DNA of 64,000 bases. It comes from a virus. A program made the position numbers and the translations under genes. Shown in pieces: positions 24,802-32,428 of this stretch (positions are counted from its first letter, which is position 1; every line of letters begins with the position of its first letter). A model generated the notes under the pieces. That model had not been told where the DNA came from. It saw only the letters and a list, made by a program, of their open reading frames with translations, and made no database searches. Location of the stretch: positions 124,001-188,000 of IMG/VR virus record IMGVR_UViG_3300022843_000001; one strand, given 5' to 3'.

Positions 24802-24871
24802 GCATTAGTGGTGTAATGGTTGCACACCTTCATTGCGAGGGAGTGTAGAGTTCGATTCTCTGCCTAATGTC
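24802..24871 (+). tRNA. Degenerate tRNA-like gene (anticodon uncertain)
   Basis: Acceptor GCATTAG/CTAATGT pairs over 7 bp (one G-U), D arm GTGT-AATGGTT-GCAC, T arm AGAG-TTCGATT-CTCT. The anticodon stem CCTTC/GGGAG is weak (one mismatch, two G-U) around ATTGCGA, suggesting UGC (Ala); a shifted reading gives GCG (Arg). Only 70 nt and no encoded CCA. It may be a functional odd tRNA or a decaying one. Confidence 0.5.
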
Positions 24872-24903
24872 GGCACTTATTTTTAATCAACTAGGTAAAT
24901 ATT

Positions 24904-25110
24904 ATGTCTACAATTCAAGTAAATAAAGAAGCTCACAGAGCTAAAGCACAACTATTTCGTACTGGACACATTGTACGTGAATTGTCAGGAAACGTTGTGT
25001 GTGATGGAAGTGTAACAGTTAAAAACTACCCTTGGTGTAATAACGTCAGTGGTATTAATGTTGCAAAGAAATTTGTTCGTAAGTCAGGTCAAGTTTCTGT
25101 TAATAATTGA
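24904..25110 (+). CDS. Small protein, unknown function
   Basis: 68 residues, basic, starts MSTIQVNKEAHRAKAQLFR and has a beta-type middle (GNVVCDGSVTVKNYPWCN). It lies exactly between two tRNA-like elements. No family recognised. Confidence 0.5.
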   Translation: MSTIQVNKEAHRAKAQLFRTGHIVRELSGNVVCDGSVTVKNYPWCNNVSGINVAKKFVRKSGQVSVNN

Positions 25111-25118
25111 TAAGTTTT

Positions 25119-25177
25119 GCCTTTCCACGGTTGGCAGTAAAGTAACTGGCAGGTTCGACTCCTCGCTTTAGGCACCA
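25119..25177 (+). tRNA. Truncated tRNA remnant with encoded CCA
   Basis: The 3' half is tRNA-like: GG-TTCGACT-CC T arm, then TTTAGGC-A-CCA. Only four acceptor pairs (GCCT/AGGC) form, and at 59 nt there is no room for full D and anticodon arms. Probably a remnant or a tRNA mimic, not a working tRNA. Confidence 0.3.
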
Positions 25178-25207
25178 TTTACTATTTTTAAACTTACAGA
25201 GGCAGTT

Positions 25208-25609
25208 ATGAAAATTGATTTCAGTAACCCATTGTTTGGAACATCAAAACCAAATCCTTGTGAGTATGCATTTCGTTATTGTGATAGTAGTAACATGCTT
25301 GGGTATTGGGATATTTATTCAGAAGAATTTACAGCTACTGGAAGAGAAACTAATATTTACTTAGAGTACTGGAAAATACTTAGATTTACTCCTAAAGGCA
25401 TTGTTATTGAATGTTACAGAGTTGGAAAGTTTAAGGAAAAATTTATAGCCCATAAATGGCTAAAGAAATTTGCTCACTTAAATCTAGAGGAAGCTCAAAC
25501 AGCTTTCTTGTATCGTAAAAGTAAACAAATAGGGTTACTTAAAGGACAACTAGTAAACGCAAATGCTGCTTATAACCTAGCTAAAAACAAAAAATGGGGA
25601 CATGACTAA
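25208..25609 (+). CDS. Unknown protein upstream of the 3'-phosphatase
   Basis: 133 residues; begins MKIDFSNPLFGTSKPNPCEYAF, then beta-rich segments with many aromatics and a basic helical C-terminus. No kinase P-loop is visible, so it does not supply the missing 5'-kinase half of Pnkp. The stop overlaps the phosphatase start (TAATG), implying coupled translation and a shared function. Confidence 0.6.
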   Translation: MKIDFSNPLFGTSKPNPCEYAFRYCDSSNMLGYWDIYSEEFTATGRETNIYLEYWKILRFTPKGIVIECYRVGKFKEKFIAHKWLKKFAHLNLEEAQTAFLYRKSKQIGLLKGQLVNANAAYNLAKNKKWGHD

Positions 25610-26055
25610 TGAAACCACTTTATATTTTCGATATTGATGGAACACTAGCTGATCTTAGGCATCGTCTTCATTTAATTAAACAAAAAAGTCCTGATTGGGA
25701 TGCGTTTCACTCTAGCGTAATGAGTGACGCACCAATTCCTAGCACGATAAGTACATTGCAAATGTTGGCTGAGTTTTGTGATATTTGGTATTTTACAGGA
25801 CGTATGGAGACTTGCCGAGACTACACTGAGATGTGGTTAAAAGCACACGTACAAGGTTGGAGTAACCCTAATGTGACAATGAGAGCTAAAGACGACACTA
25901 GGCCAGATTACGTAATTAAGCAGGAGATGTTAGATAATATGCTAGATGTTGATCGTCGTAGATTAGTTGCTGTATTTGATGATCGTCAAAAAGTTGTTCA
26001 GATGTGGAGAGCAAATAATATTACTTGCTACCAAGTAGATAACGGAAACTTTTGA
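25609..26055 (+). CDS. HAD-family polynucleotide 3'-phosphatase (T4 Pnkp C-terminal domain-like)
   Basis: 148 residues. Catalytic FDIDGTLAD (two HAD Asp), motif II-like YFTGRMETCRDYTEMWL, then MRAKDDTRPDYVIKQEML and the metal-binding VFDDRQKVVQMWR, closely following the phosphatase half of T4 polynucleotide kinase/phosphatase. It removes 3'- or 2',3'-cyclic phosphates from cleaved RNA before ligation. The N-terminal kinase half is absent. A Rnl2-type ligase is encoded 2 kb downstream, giving a partial RNA-repair set. Confidence 0.85.
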   Translation: MKPLYIFDIDGTLADLRHRLHLIKQKSPDWDAFHSSVMSDAPIPSTISTLQMLAEFCDIWYFTGRMETCRDYTEMWLKAHVQGWSNPNVTMRAKDDTRPDYVIKQEMLDNMLDVDRRRLVAVFDDRQKVVQMWRANNITCYQVDNGNF

Positions 26056-26065
26056 GGATAGTTTA

Positions 26066-26449
26066 ATGAAATTAACAAGTGAAAATGTAGAAAAAGTTTT
26101 TAGATCGTGTTTGTTTGAAGACAATGAAGAACAGATAGATATTGTTAACTCTGCTGGAGTAGTTATAGATGCAGAATTTAAAAAACAAAAACTAGAAGAA
26201 AACAAAGAAAACATTATTGCTATGTTAGATCAGCTACCTGATGACTTTAATCAAGAACTCGGAGGAGGTATGCATTTTACTAATGCTGCTTATAGAAATG
26301 ACAACTATTTATGGGGTGAACACTGCCATGTTGATTTTCTTATTTGTTTAGGTATAGCTGTAGGTTATGTCAGATTTTGTTTAGCAAGGGAATTTTGGGC
26401 AGTATTGCCACAAAAACTTCCTTATTTTGTAACAGGAAAAATTAATTAG
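26066..26449 (+). CDS. Unknown protein
   Basis: 127 residues, with an acidic N-terminal half (CLFEDNEEQIDIV) and a hydrophobic C-terminal part (FLICLGIAVGYVRFCLAREFWAVL) that could be a membrane segment or a core helix. MLDQLPDDFNQELGGG suggests an enzyme-like fold, but no motif is decisive. Confidence 0.6.
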   Translation: MKLTSENVEKVFRSCLFEDNEEQIDIVNSAGVVIDAEFKKQKLEENKENIIAMLDQLPDDFNQELGGGMHFTNAAYRNDNYLWGEHCHVDFLICLGIAVGYVRFCLAREFWAVLPQKLPYFVTGKIN

Positions 26450-26460
26450 GTAATAATATT

Positions 26461-26862
26461 ATGACTAATAAAGAAGAATACAAAAGAAGAAGAAAACTTT
26501 TAACAGACGCTTTGCGTTCTGGTGACTACAATCAAGGTTTTGGAGCTTTAGAAACTAAAGCAGGGTTCTGTTGTTTGGGTGTAGCTTGTGTAGTTGCTGA
26601 AAAAAATGGTGTAAAAGTTAACCGTGTTAGTGGAATACAAACTCTTGAAGGAAATACTTTTTTATCTCAAAAAAATGTTATTGATTGGTACGGTTTTCGT
26701 AGTTTTTCAGCTAAATTTACATTAGCAGGCGATACAAGCGAACTTTCTTTGATAAATTTAAACGATGTATACAAATTTTCATTTGACCAAATAGCAGACA
26801 TTATTGAAAATGAGACTGGCAATCTTTTTGTAGAAAGTGATGATCACCATGTTAAACTCTAA
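26461..26862 (+). CDS. Conserved phage protein of the FCCLGVAC family, copy 2
   Basis: 133 residues. Core AGFCCLGVACVVAEKNGVKV, then VIDWYGFR and LINLNDVYKFSFDQIADII. Paralogue of the protein at 22987-23361; probable duplication within the accessory region. Function of the family is unknown to me. Confidence 0.75.
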   Translation: MTNKEEYKRRRKLLTDALRSGDYNQGFGALETKAGFCCLGVACVVAEKNGVKVNRVSGIQTLEGNTFLSQKNVIDWYGFRSFSAKFTLAGDTSELSLINLNDVYKFSFDQIADIIENETGNLFVESDDHHVKL

Positions 26863-27109
26863 TCATCCCTTACATATATGTACTGACTGCACTTATTATG
26901 ATGCTCACAGAGACAACTACGGAAAAATTATAGCTAGGTGGTGTAAAAAACACACTGCTATTTGTGAAGACGCTGTAAAAGTTTGCGATTACCAAGTTGT
27001 ACAAAAGCAAACAAATTTTGTTTTATATACGTGTGATTTTCATAATAAACATTTTATTAACAGGTTTGCTCTTGAAACACAAGATACTGAGTATAACCTC
27101 CACTTGTAG
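26840..27109 (+). CDS. Small Cys/His-rich putative zinc-binding protein
   Basis: About 89 residues; the start (26840 or 26849) overlaps the end of the previous gene. CTDCTYYD, then WCKKHTAICEDAVKVCDY provides several Cys/His positions for zinc. No named family. A C-terminal aromatic segment follows. Confidence 0.5.
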   Translation: MITMLNSNHPLHICTDCTYYDAHRDNYGKIIARWCKKHTAICEDAVKVCDYQVVQKQTNFVLYTCDFHNKHFINRFALETQDTEYNLHL

Positions 27110-27118
27110 GTTTAAATT

Positions 27119-27247
27119 ATGAAAATGGTTTGTTATTTATTAGTAGTATTAATAATTGTAATCGTAGCTGTTTTTGCAGATCCAAGAACAGAACTAGGGA
27201 GTAAAAAACACTTACCGGGAAGTTCTTTTTGTGTAACGTTTTATTAA
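27119..27247 (+). CDS. 42-residue signal-anchor peptide
   Basis: Begins MKMVCYLLVVLIIVIVAVFA, a membrane anchor or signal peptide, then a short polar tail (DPRTELGSKKHLPG). ATG follows AAATT without a clear ribosome site. Possibly an envelope-targeted small protein. Confidence 0.45.
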   Translation: MKMVCYLLVVLIIVIVAVFADPRTELGSKKHLPGSSFCVTFY

Positions 27248-27263
27248 CAACAGGAGTAAAAAT

Positions 27264-27554
27264 ATGACTACTTTTGAATCTTGGATACAAAATATTAAAA
27301 GCATTATGTGGACTAAAGACAAAGTAGCTTGTGCTACAGTTGCTTGGCATTATCAACAAAAAATAATTAACAAACTTAATGCAAAATTAAGTTTAATTGA
27401 AAATAACAACCATACTTTAAAAGAAGATACTAAAAAGCAATCTGGGTTATTAAAAGAAGCTGTTACAAGGCTAGAATGGTTCATAAACACATTTCCTGAA
27501 GGATGTAGTTATAATGACCACAATTTGATAGCTAGAGTTAAAGAAGTTATATAA
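27264..27554 (+). CDS. Coiled-coil small protein, unknown function
   Basis: 96 residues with GGAG 8 nt before the ATG. A Lys/Asn/Glu-rich coiled-coil segment spans residues 35-65 (KLNAKLSLIENNNHTLKED), and LEWFINTFPEGCSYNDHNLIARV ends it. Not recognised. Confidence 0.6.
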   Translation: MTTFESWIQNIKSIMWTKDKVACATVAWHYQQKIINKLNAKLSLIENNNHTLKEDTKKQSGLLKEAVTRLEWFINTFPEGCSYNDHNLIARVKEVI

Positions 27555-27745
27555 TGATAATGAAAAAACCTATGAATATTTTATTTATTGCTATATGACA
27601 AGCACAAACAATAACTAATTGTGTACTAGTAGTTACTATTAGTATATGTAACCCAGTAGCTAAATACCACAGTGTTGATGTATTTTCTACGTTAATCCAG
27701 CCACAACCAGTACCGCCATTCTTTGGGAGTGGTACGGACTATTAA
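27554..27745 (+). pseudogene. Small membrane-protein gene interrupted by in-frame TGA
   Basis: The ATG at 27554 overlaps the previous stop (TAATG). The frame runs 63 codons with one TGA at codon 15 (27596-27598), where Trp would fit: before it a hydrophobic stretch MNILFIAI, after it TITNCVLVVTISICNP and a Pro/Gln-rich end. One G-to-A change would explain it. Readthrough is possible but unsupported. Confidence 0.5.
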
Positions 27746-27746
27746 A

Positions 27747-27930
27747 ATGAAATAACTAATACAGCGTAAATAAAGCTAAATTAAAGTGGAATTACAAACT
27801 ACGTACAAATGGTAAAGTAGTGAGTAAAAGTGGTTATTTGACTGCTAAAAACGCTTCTACAGAAAAAGATTTGTATATATTGGAAAACAACTTAATTAAT
27901 CAATTATCAGGTATAGAAACATGGATATAA
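27747..27930 (+). pseudogene. Decayed small gene, frame-shifted near its start
   Basis: From 27760 a clear coding-like frame runs without a start codon (KLKWNYKLRTNGKVVSKSG, then a helix EKDLYILENNLINQL) to a stop at 27930. The only ATG (27747) is in another frame and hits TAA at once. A one-base shift near 27755 would join them. The 3' end overlaps the next gene's start. Confidence 0.45.
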
Positions 27931-28115
27931 AACCCTGCCAATTTTGTAATTCAACAGATACACAATTAGGAGTTTATAAAAATCGTGTGTTTATTATATG
28001 TATAGGATGTGAAGCAAAAGGACCAACTGTTTATGTAGATGATACAGAAAAACTAGGGGAATCTAAAAAACTAGCTATTAGTAATTTTAACAACCGAGAA
28101 TACAAAAATGATTAG
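27921..28115 (+). CDS. Lar-like restriction alleviation / zinc-ribbon protein
   Basis: 64 residues. CQFCNSTD, then IICIGCEAKGPT and a C-terminal AISNFNNRE match the Lar family layout (two CxxC knuckles, then a W/F-N-x-R end). Lar of Rac prophage weakens EcoKI restriction. Short and zinc-bound, so a specific anti-restriction role is only suggested. Overlaps the RNA ligase gene by 8 nt. Confidence 0.65.
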   Translation: MDIKPCQFCNSTDTQLGVYKNRVFIICIGCEAKGPTVYVDDTEKLGESKKLAISNFNNREYKND

Positions 28116-29097
28116 GTATCCAAGTATTGAACAATTTAGAAGAGTAATTAAAGAAGTAGAAATGACTTTTAAAAATGAAATTCAGCCTACATTAAAATTT
28201 AAAGGTACTGTAAAAGTACATGGTACTAACGCTTCAGTAGTTATTGAACCTAACGGAACTATAACAACACAGTCTAGAAACAACGTAATAACTGTTGAAA
28301 ATGATAATGCTGGTTTTGCTAAATGGATTGAAGAACGAAAAAGCTGGTTTTATGAATACAAAAAACAACTAGAACACCAACTAATAGCTTGGGGAAGTGA
28401 CACTGTAGTTATTTACGGTGAGTTTGCTGGTGGCAATATTCAAAAAAATGTTGCAGTGACAGGTATTGATAAATTCTTTTACGTATTTGGTATTAAAATT
28501 ATTAATGAAAAAGAAAATGAAGATTACTGGTCTTCAGAAATTCCTGAATTTACACGAATGGATAATTATAACTTTGACAGAATTTTTATGGCTAACAAAA
28601 TTTGGAAAAGAAATATACTTATCGATTTTAACAAGCCACAAGAATTGCAAAATCAAATGATTCAGCTAACTGAAGAAATTGAAGCTAACTGCCCTGTAGG
28701 AGCATTATTAGGCTCTACTGAGTGTACTGTTGGTGAAGGAGTAGTGTGGGAACACATTGACTGTAATGGCAACAGATTAGCGTTTAAAGTTAAAGGGAAA
28801 AAACATAGCTCATCTAAAGTTAAAGTTATGGCTGCTGTTGACGTAGAAAAAATGAAATCAATAGATGAATTTGTTGATTATGTATTAACTGAAGCTAGGT
28901 TAGAACAAGGCTTTAAAGAAATATGTGATTGTAATGCAGACAGAAAATACTTAGGTAACTTTATTAAATGGGTTTGTTCTGATGTGTTTAAAGAAGAAAC
29001 TGATACTCTTTTAGCTAGTGGTTTAACAACAAAAGAAGTATCTAGTACTTTAAGCAAAACAATTAGAAATTGGTTTTTCAATAAGGAGTTATTATAA
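28108..29097 (+). CDS. Rnl2-type RNA ligase (T4 gp24.1-like)
   Basis: 329 residues. Nucleotidyltransferase motifs in order: I KVHGTNAS with the adenylated Lys in the KxxG box near residue 37, Ia-like TTQSRNN, III VVIYGEFAGGN, IV GEGVVWE, V FKVKGKKHS. These, and the length (T4 Rnl2: 334), fit Rnl2, which seals 3'-OH/5'-PO4 nicks in duplex RNA. Together with the 3'-phosphatase it likely repairs tRNAs cut by host nucleases. A C-terminal helical domain of about 85 residues is present. Confidence 0.92.
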   Translation: MIRYPSIEQFRRVIKEVEMTFKNEIQPTLKFKGTVKVHGTNASVVIEPNGTITTQSRNNVITVENDNAGFAKWIEERKSWFYEYKKQLEHQLIAWGSDTVVIYGEFAGGNIQKNVAVTGIDKFFYVFGIKIINEKENEDYWSSEIPEFTRMDNYNFDRIFMANKIWKRNILIDFNKPQELQNQMIQLTEEIEANCPVGALLGSTECTVGEGVVWEHIDCNGNRLAFKVKGKKHSSSKVKVMAAVDVEKMKSIDEFVDYVLTEARLEQGFKEICDCNADRKYLGNFIKWVCSDVFKEETDTLLASGLTTKEVSSTLSKTIRNWFFNKELL

Positions 29098-29099
29098 AA

Positions 29100-29408
29100 A
29101 TGTATTTAAAAGAAGAAATTGAAAAATGGGCAACAGCTGTAGGAATAATTAAAGATGGTACTTTTATAGGACAACTTAAAGGTTTAAGTACGGAAGTAGT
29201 AGAAGCTACTGAAGCATACACTATGTTTAAAACACAGAATGCAAATGTAGCAGAAATAGAAATGGAAATGGGTGATATTTATATTTACTGGATGAATGCC
29301 TGTACAAAACTAGGGTTAGATCCAGAAAAATGTGTAGATAAAGCTTTTAATAAAGTAATTAAAAGAACTGGAACAATAGTATCAGGAAGGTATAAAAAAG
29401 ATGATTAG
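29100..29408 (+). CDS. MazG-like nucleotide pyrophosphohydrolase
   Basis: 102 residues. The four-helix MazG pattern is visible: LSTEVVEATEAY, then EIEMEMGDIYIYWMN with the acidic metal ligands, then a terminal PEKCVDKAFNKVIKRTG. Phage MazG-like enzymes hydrolyse NTPs or dNTPs and may alter host nucleotide or alarmone pools. Starts 2 nt after the ligase stop. Confidence 0.8.
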   Translation: MYLKEEIEKWATAVGIIKDGTFIGQLKGLSTEVVEATEAYTMFKTQNANVAEIEMEMGDIYIYWMNACTKLGLDPEKCVDKAFNKVIKRTGTIVSGRYKKDD

Positions 29409-29703
29409 AAAACCATTAGTAAATAACTATATGCGTAGAATTAAAACTATTAAAGTCGGAATGAAAAAAATTAACGGCAAAATGATTCCTGCATATCGTG
29501 ATGTTTACGTAGATGTTTATGACGTTATCAGAGCATTTAATGTTACAGATCCTGCTATGGCACATGCAATTAAAAAGTGTTTAGCTGCAGGACAACGTGG
29601 AGCTAAAGACAGTATTAAAGATAAAAATGAATCTATACAAGCTATTGAAAGGTCAATAGTAATAGAAGAGGAAGAAGAAATTTACTCTTCATTAGTACCT
29701 TAA
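29401..29703 (+). CDS. Small phage protein, unknown function
   Basis: 100 residues. The beginning is basic (RKPLVNNYMRRIKTIK) and the middle YRDVYVDVYDVIRAFNVTDPAMAHAIKKCLAAGQRG resembles a conserved phage protein with a helical core. Ends with a Glu-rich stretch. It overlaps the MazG-like gene by 8 nt. Confidence 0.6.
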   Translation: MIRKPLVNNYMRRIKTIKVGMKKINGKMIPAYRDVYVDVYDVIRAFNVTDPAMAHAIKKCLAAGQRGAKDSIKDKNESIQAIERSIVIEEEEEIYSSLVP

Positions 29704-29821
29704 TTTAACAACAATAACAAATTACAGAACTTATGGAAAAATTAAAGATACATGTCCTGTATGTAACAAGTTAATTGCTGCTACAGGTTTGGATCAACAC
29801 ATGAAAGCAAAACACGTATAA
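29696..29821 (+). pseudogene. Zinc-finger-like frame without a start codon
   Basis: After the previous gene's stop, a shifted frame encodes TYGKIKDTCPVCNKLIAATG and then DQHMKAKHV: a C2H2-like finger (CxxC, 12 residues, HxxxxH). There is no ATG, GTG or TTG. A +1 shift at the CCT-TAA end of the upstream gene would append it. Decay is the simpler reading. Confidence 0.35.
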
Positions 29822-29833
29822 AGGAACATACTA

Positions 29834-29944
29834 ATGTCAGAAAGTAACTTATTCGAAGAAGCAAGCCGTTATAAATGGACTTTTAAAACAGCAAAATAAA
29901 CTATTTCAGTTCAAGATCTGGATGCGTTAAACTCTACTCTTTAA
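29834..29944 (+). pseudogene. Broken copy of a common phage protein (NLF-EASR family)
   Basis: ATG with AAGGAAC upstream. It reads MSESNLFEEASRYKWTFKT, the N-terminus of a widespread phage protein of about 150-200 residues, but TAA occurs at codon 22 (29897) and again at 29942, with ISVQDLDAL between them in frame. Beyond that, all frames are broken. The gene is decayed, or the short peptide is all that remains. Confidence 0.5.
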
Positions 29945-30132
29945 AAAATATAGGTTGCTGCAATTTCTCCATCGTTAACTTTTATACAAAGTTTAACGGT
30001 AAAAAGACCACGACCGAAAGTGTCGTCAAAAATAACAATGTGCAAACACTAAAGATCCTAAATTTGTATAATTTTATGTTTGTATTAAAACTGGCAGCGT
30101 AATCATATACAGTAAATTGTTTTACTTGAATT
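29945..30132. other. Gene-free decay zone before a terminator
   Basis: Contains only interrupted coding-like pieces, for example a frame near 30050-30125 reading TKDPKFV, stop, FYVCIKTGSVIIY. No intact gene with a ribosome site. Confidence 0.4.
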
Positions 30133-30162
30133 AAGGTCGGTATTTAAGTACCGGCCTTTTTT
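30133..30162 (+). terminator. Rho-independent terminator
   Basis: Stem AAGGTCGGTA / TACCGGCCTT (10 bp, one G-U) with loop TTTAAG, followed by TTTTTT. Reads rightward, ending the accessory operon. Confidence 0.85.
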
Positions 30163-30190
30163 CTACATTAACCTAATAGAAACTAATACT

Positions 30191-30355
30191 ATGAAAAGAA
30201 CTAGAGAAGAGTTAACCAAATACATAGACCACGTAATTAAAGATATTCATGAAGACTGTAACAAAACAAAAAATAGAGAAGAAATAAACTATAGTAATGA
30301 TCTTCTTTTAGTGGCTTTCAAGATTAAAGAATTGTTAGTGAGCAGCAGCCCGTAA
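30191..30355 (+). CDS. Small charged protein, unknown function
   Basis: 54 residues from the ATG at 30191: MKRTREELTKYIDHVIKDI, then a Lys/Asn-rich middle and a helical end. No strong ribosome site. It lies alone between two terminators (30133-30162 and 30384-30409). Not recognised. Confidence 0.5.
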   Translation: MKRTREELTKYIDHVIKDIHEDCNKTKNREEINYSNDLLLVAFKIKELLVSSSP

Positions 30356-30383
30356 TTTAGTAAATAATCAATAAACTAGTATG

Positions 30384-30409
30384 CCTGTACTTGTTACAGG
30401 TATTTTTTT
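30384..30409 (+). terminator. Rho-independent terminator
   Basis: Stem CCTGTA / TACAGG with loop CTTGT, followed by a T-rich run (TATTTTTTT). Rightward, just before the next gene's ribosome site (GAAGGAA). Confidence 0.75.
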
Positions 30410-30426
30410 GCCTGAAGGAAAGTAAT

Positions 30427-30675
30427 ATGTTAAACATAAAAAAGTACATAAGAGATTTAGTCAATGAACAAGTAAGTTTACTAAACAGAGAAAAAGAAAA
30501 AGAAGTAAAAAATGACACCGTTAAAGAAGTAACGTACTTAATGAGAGATAAAATTAATAGTTACATCAGAGATAAACAGCAAAATGAAATACGACAAGAA
30601 ACTAGCAGGTATACAGAAAGTGAAGAATTTCTTTCTAAAATAGTTCAAAGGATAATTAACCTTCAGGTGAAATAA
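30427..30675 (+). CDS. Small highly charged helical protein
   Basis: 82 residues from the ATG at 30427, chosen because GAAGGAAAG lies upstream; an in-frame upstream ATG lies inside the terminator. Lys/Glu/Arg-rich helices throughout (LLNREKEKEVKN, KIVQRIINLQ). It overlaps the helicase start (TAATG), so it may be a helicase accessory protein. Confidence 0.6.
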   Translation: MLNIKKYIRDLVNEQVSLLNREKEKEVKNDTVKEVTYLMRDKINSYIRDKQQNEIRQETSRYTESEEFLSKIVQRIINLQVK

Positions 30676-32081
30676 TGGAGTTTACAACAGAACAACATAA
30701 CATTATCGATCATGTAATAAATAACCCAGTAACTCCTGACAAATATGGAAATATAACACTTGTACCAGCTAGTGCTGGCTGTGGTAAGACGTTTATAGGT
30801 AAAGAGATAGTATCACGGCTTAACCCACGTAAAGGTCTTTACACAGCATTTAATAAAGCCATAGTGCTTGAATCCGAAGAGAAATTCAGCAACTACGATG
30901 TGGAGTGTAAAACATTTCATGCACTAGCTTATAAATTTGTAAAACCAAAAAGAGGTATGCAAGAACTTAGCTACAATGACATAAAAGAAAAAATTACTTA
31001 CCCTGACAAAGCACTTGTACTGGAAGTTATAAACTTATTTTTTGTTTCTAGTTCATTAGATATGTATGACTTTTTTGAAGAGTATTTTTTTAAAAGAGAT
31101 GATCTTATACCTATAGCAAGTAAATATGTTAACTTGATGATAGATAGAAAAATACCTATGAGTTTTAATTTTCTACTAAAGTACTTACATTTAATGCTAG
31201 TAGAAGGAACTTCATGTAAATACGATATAGTTATTCTTGATGAAATTAATGATGTTACTGCAGTTCAATTAGAAATATTCAAATTAATTGAATCACCTAT
31301 AAAAATAGGTCTTGGAGAATCTAACCAAGCTATTTATAAATTCTTGAATCTTAAAGATGGTTTTGATGAACTACATGAAGCAGTCCAACTACCTCTAACA
31401 AATTCTTTTAGGTGTAGTATTGATATTGCAAAAAATATTGAAAAGTTTATGAAAACTTACGTAAAACATGATTTCCTGTTTACAGGTACATCTAACCCTG
31501 TGAAAAATGGAAATACACTTTACGTTACAATGACAAATGCGGCTATTATATTTTTAATAAAAGAGTTTATTAGTATAAACAAAGGGTTTACGTTACTAAG
31601 AAAAATATCAGATATATTTGCTTATCCTTTAGCTATTGTAAGTGCTTCATCAGGTAAAGAAGTATACCAATATAAATATAAGTTTTTAGAAAAAGAGTAT
31701 AAAAAATATAAAAAAGACCAATCAGATAAAACATCATTTTTTTCTTATTTAATAGAAGAAATCGGTGATCAAGAAACAGAATCTGCAATCTCTTTACTAT
31801 CCACTTTAGCTGCAAATAAAACAAATATATTTGATTTGTATAAAAAAGCTAAGTTTGTTAAAGCAGATTCAAAATATACTATTGCAACTGTGTTTACTTC
31901 TAAAGGTTTAGAATTTGAAACAGTTAACATTAATAATGATATGAACAGTGCTGTTGGCAGAGTAATTGAGAATGGTGGTGTACAGTCAGAAGATGACTTA
32001 GTTATTATGAGAGCATATTATGTTGCTACTAGCCGGGCTGGAGTCAACCTAAATAACGCAATATTCTTAAAAATACAGTAG
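30675..32081 (+). CDS. Superfamily 1 (UvrD/Dda-like) DNA helicase
   Basis: 468 residues. Walker A VPASAGCGKTF near residue 32, Walker B DIVILDEIND, motif III-like IGLGESNQAIY, motif IV-like LTNSFRCSIDIAKNI, motif V VFTSKGLEFETVNI and motif VI MRAYYVATSRAG. Such helicases unwind DNA at replication forks or during recombination; N4 has a similar one (gp37). Length is close to T4 Dda (439). Confidence 0.9.
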   Translation: MEFTTEQHNIIDHVINNPVTPDKYGNITLVPASAGCGKTFIGKEIVSRLNPRKGLYTAFNKAIVLESEEKFSNYDVECKTFHALAYKFVKPKRGMQELSYNDIKEKITYPDKALVLEVINLFFVSSSLDMYDFFEEYFFKRDDLIPIASKYVNLMIDRKIPMSFNFLLKYLHLMLVEGTSCKYDIVILDEINDVTAVQLEIFKLIESPIKIGLGESNQAIYKFLNLKDGFDELHEAVQLPLTNSFRCSIDIAKNIEKFMKTYVKHDFLFTGTSNPVKNGNTLYVTMTNAAIIFLIKEFISINKGFTLLRKISDIFAYPLAIVSASSGKEVYQYKYKFLEKEYKKYKKDQSDKTSFFSYLIEEIGDQETESAISLLSTLAANKTNIFDLYKKAKFVKADSKYTIATVFTSKGLEFETVNINNDMNSAVGRVIENGGVQSEDDLVIMRAYYVATSRAGVNLNNAIFLKIQ

Positions 32082-32091
32082 GCTAAAATCT

Positions 32092-32337
32092 ATGAATAAC
32101 GCAAAAAATATGAACTTAGGATCATTATCAACATACGAAATACAAGGATTAGCATTAGATAACACATCCTTTCTTGAGGAGCTTGGTAGAAGATGTTTGA
32201 AACTAAACCTAGATTGTTATGATAAGGATTCAACTTGTTATCATGAAGAAGAATGTAACGAGCTTAAAGATGAGATAAGCAACCTACAACAAGAATCAGC
32301 ACTGTGTGCGGAATGTGGAGAAGACCTTGATACATAA
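32092..32337 (+). CDS. Small protein with Cys-rich C-terminus
   Basis: 81 residues. N-terminal helix, then Cys-rich CYDKDSTCYHEEEC, a coiled segment, and CAECGEDLD at the end, a possible zinc knuckle. Not recognised. Confidence 0.55.
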   Translation: MNNAKNMNLGSLSTYEIQGLALDNTSFLEELGRRCLKLNLDCYDKDSTCYHEEECNELKDEISNLQQESALCAECGEDLDT

Positions 32338-32428
32338 AACAATATTATTTACTTAAAATAAAAATTACGCAGTCACTCACTCTGCATAATAACTTAAATT
32401 TAGTGAGTACCTTTAAAGGAAAATAAAA

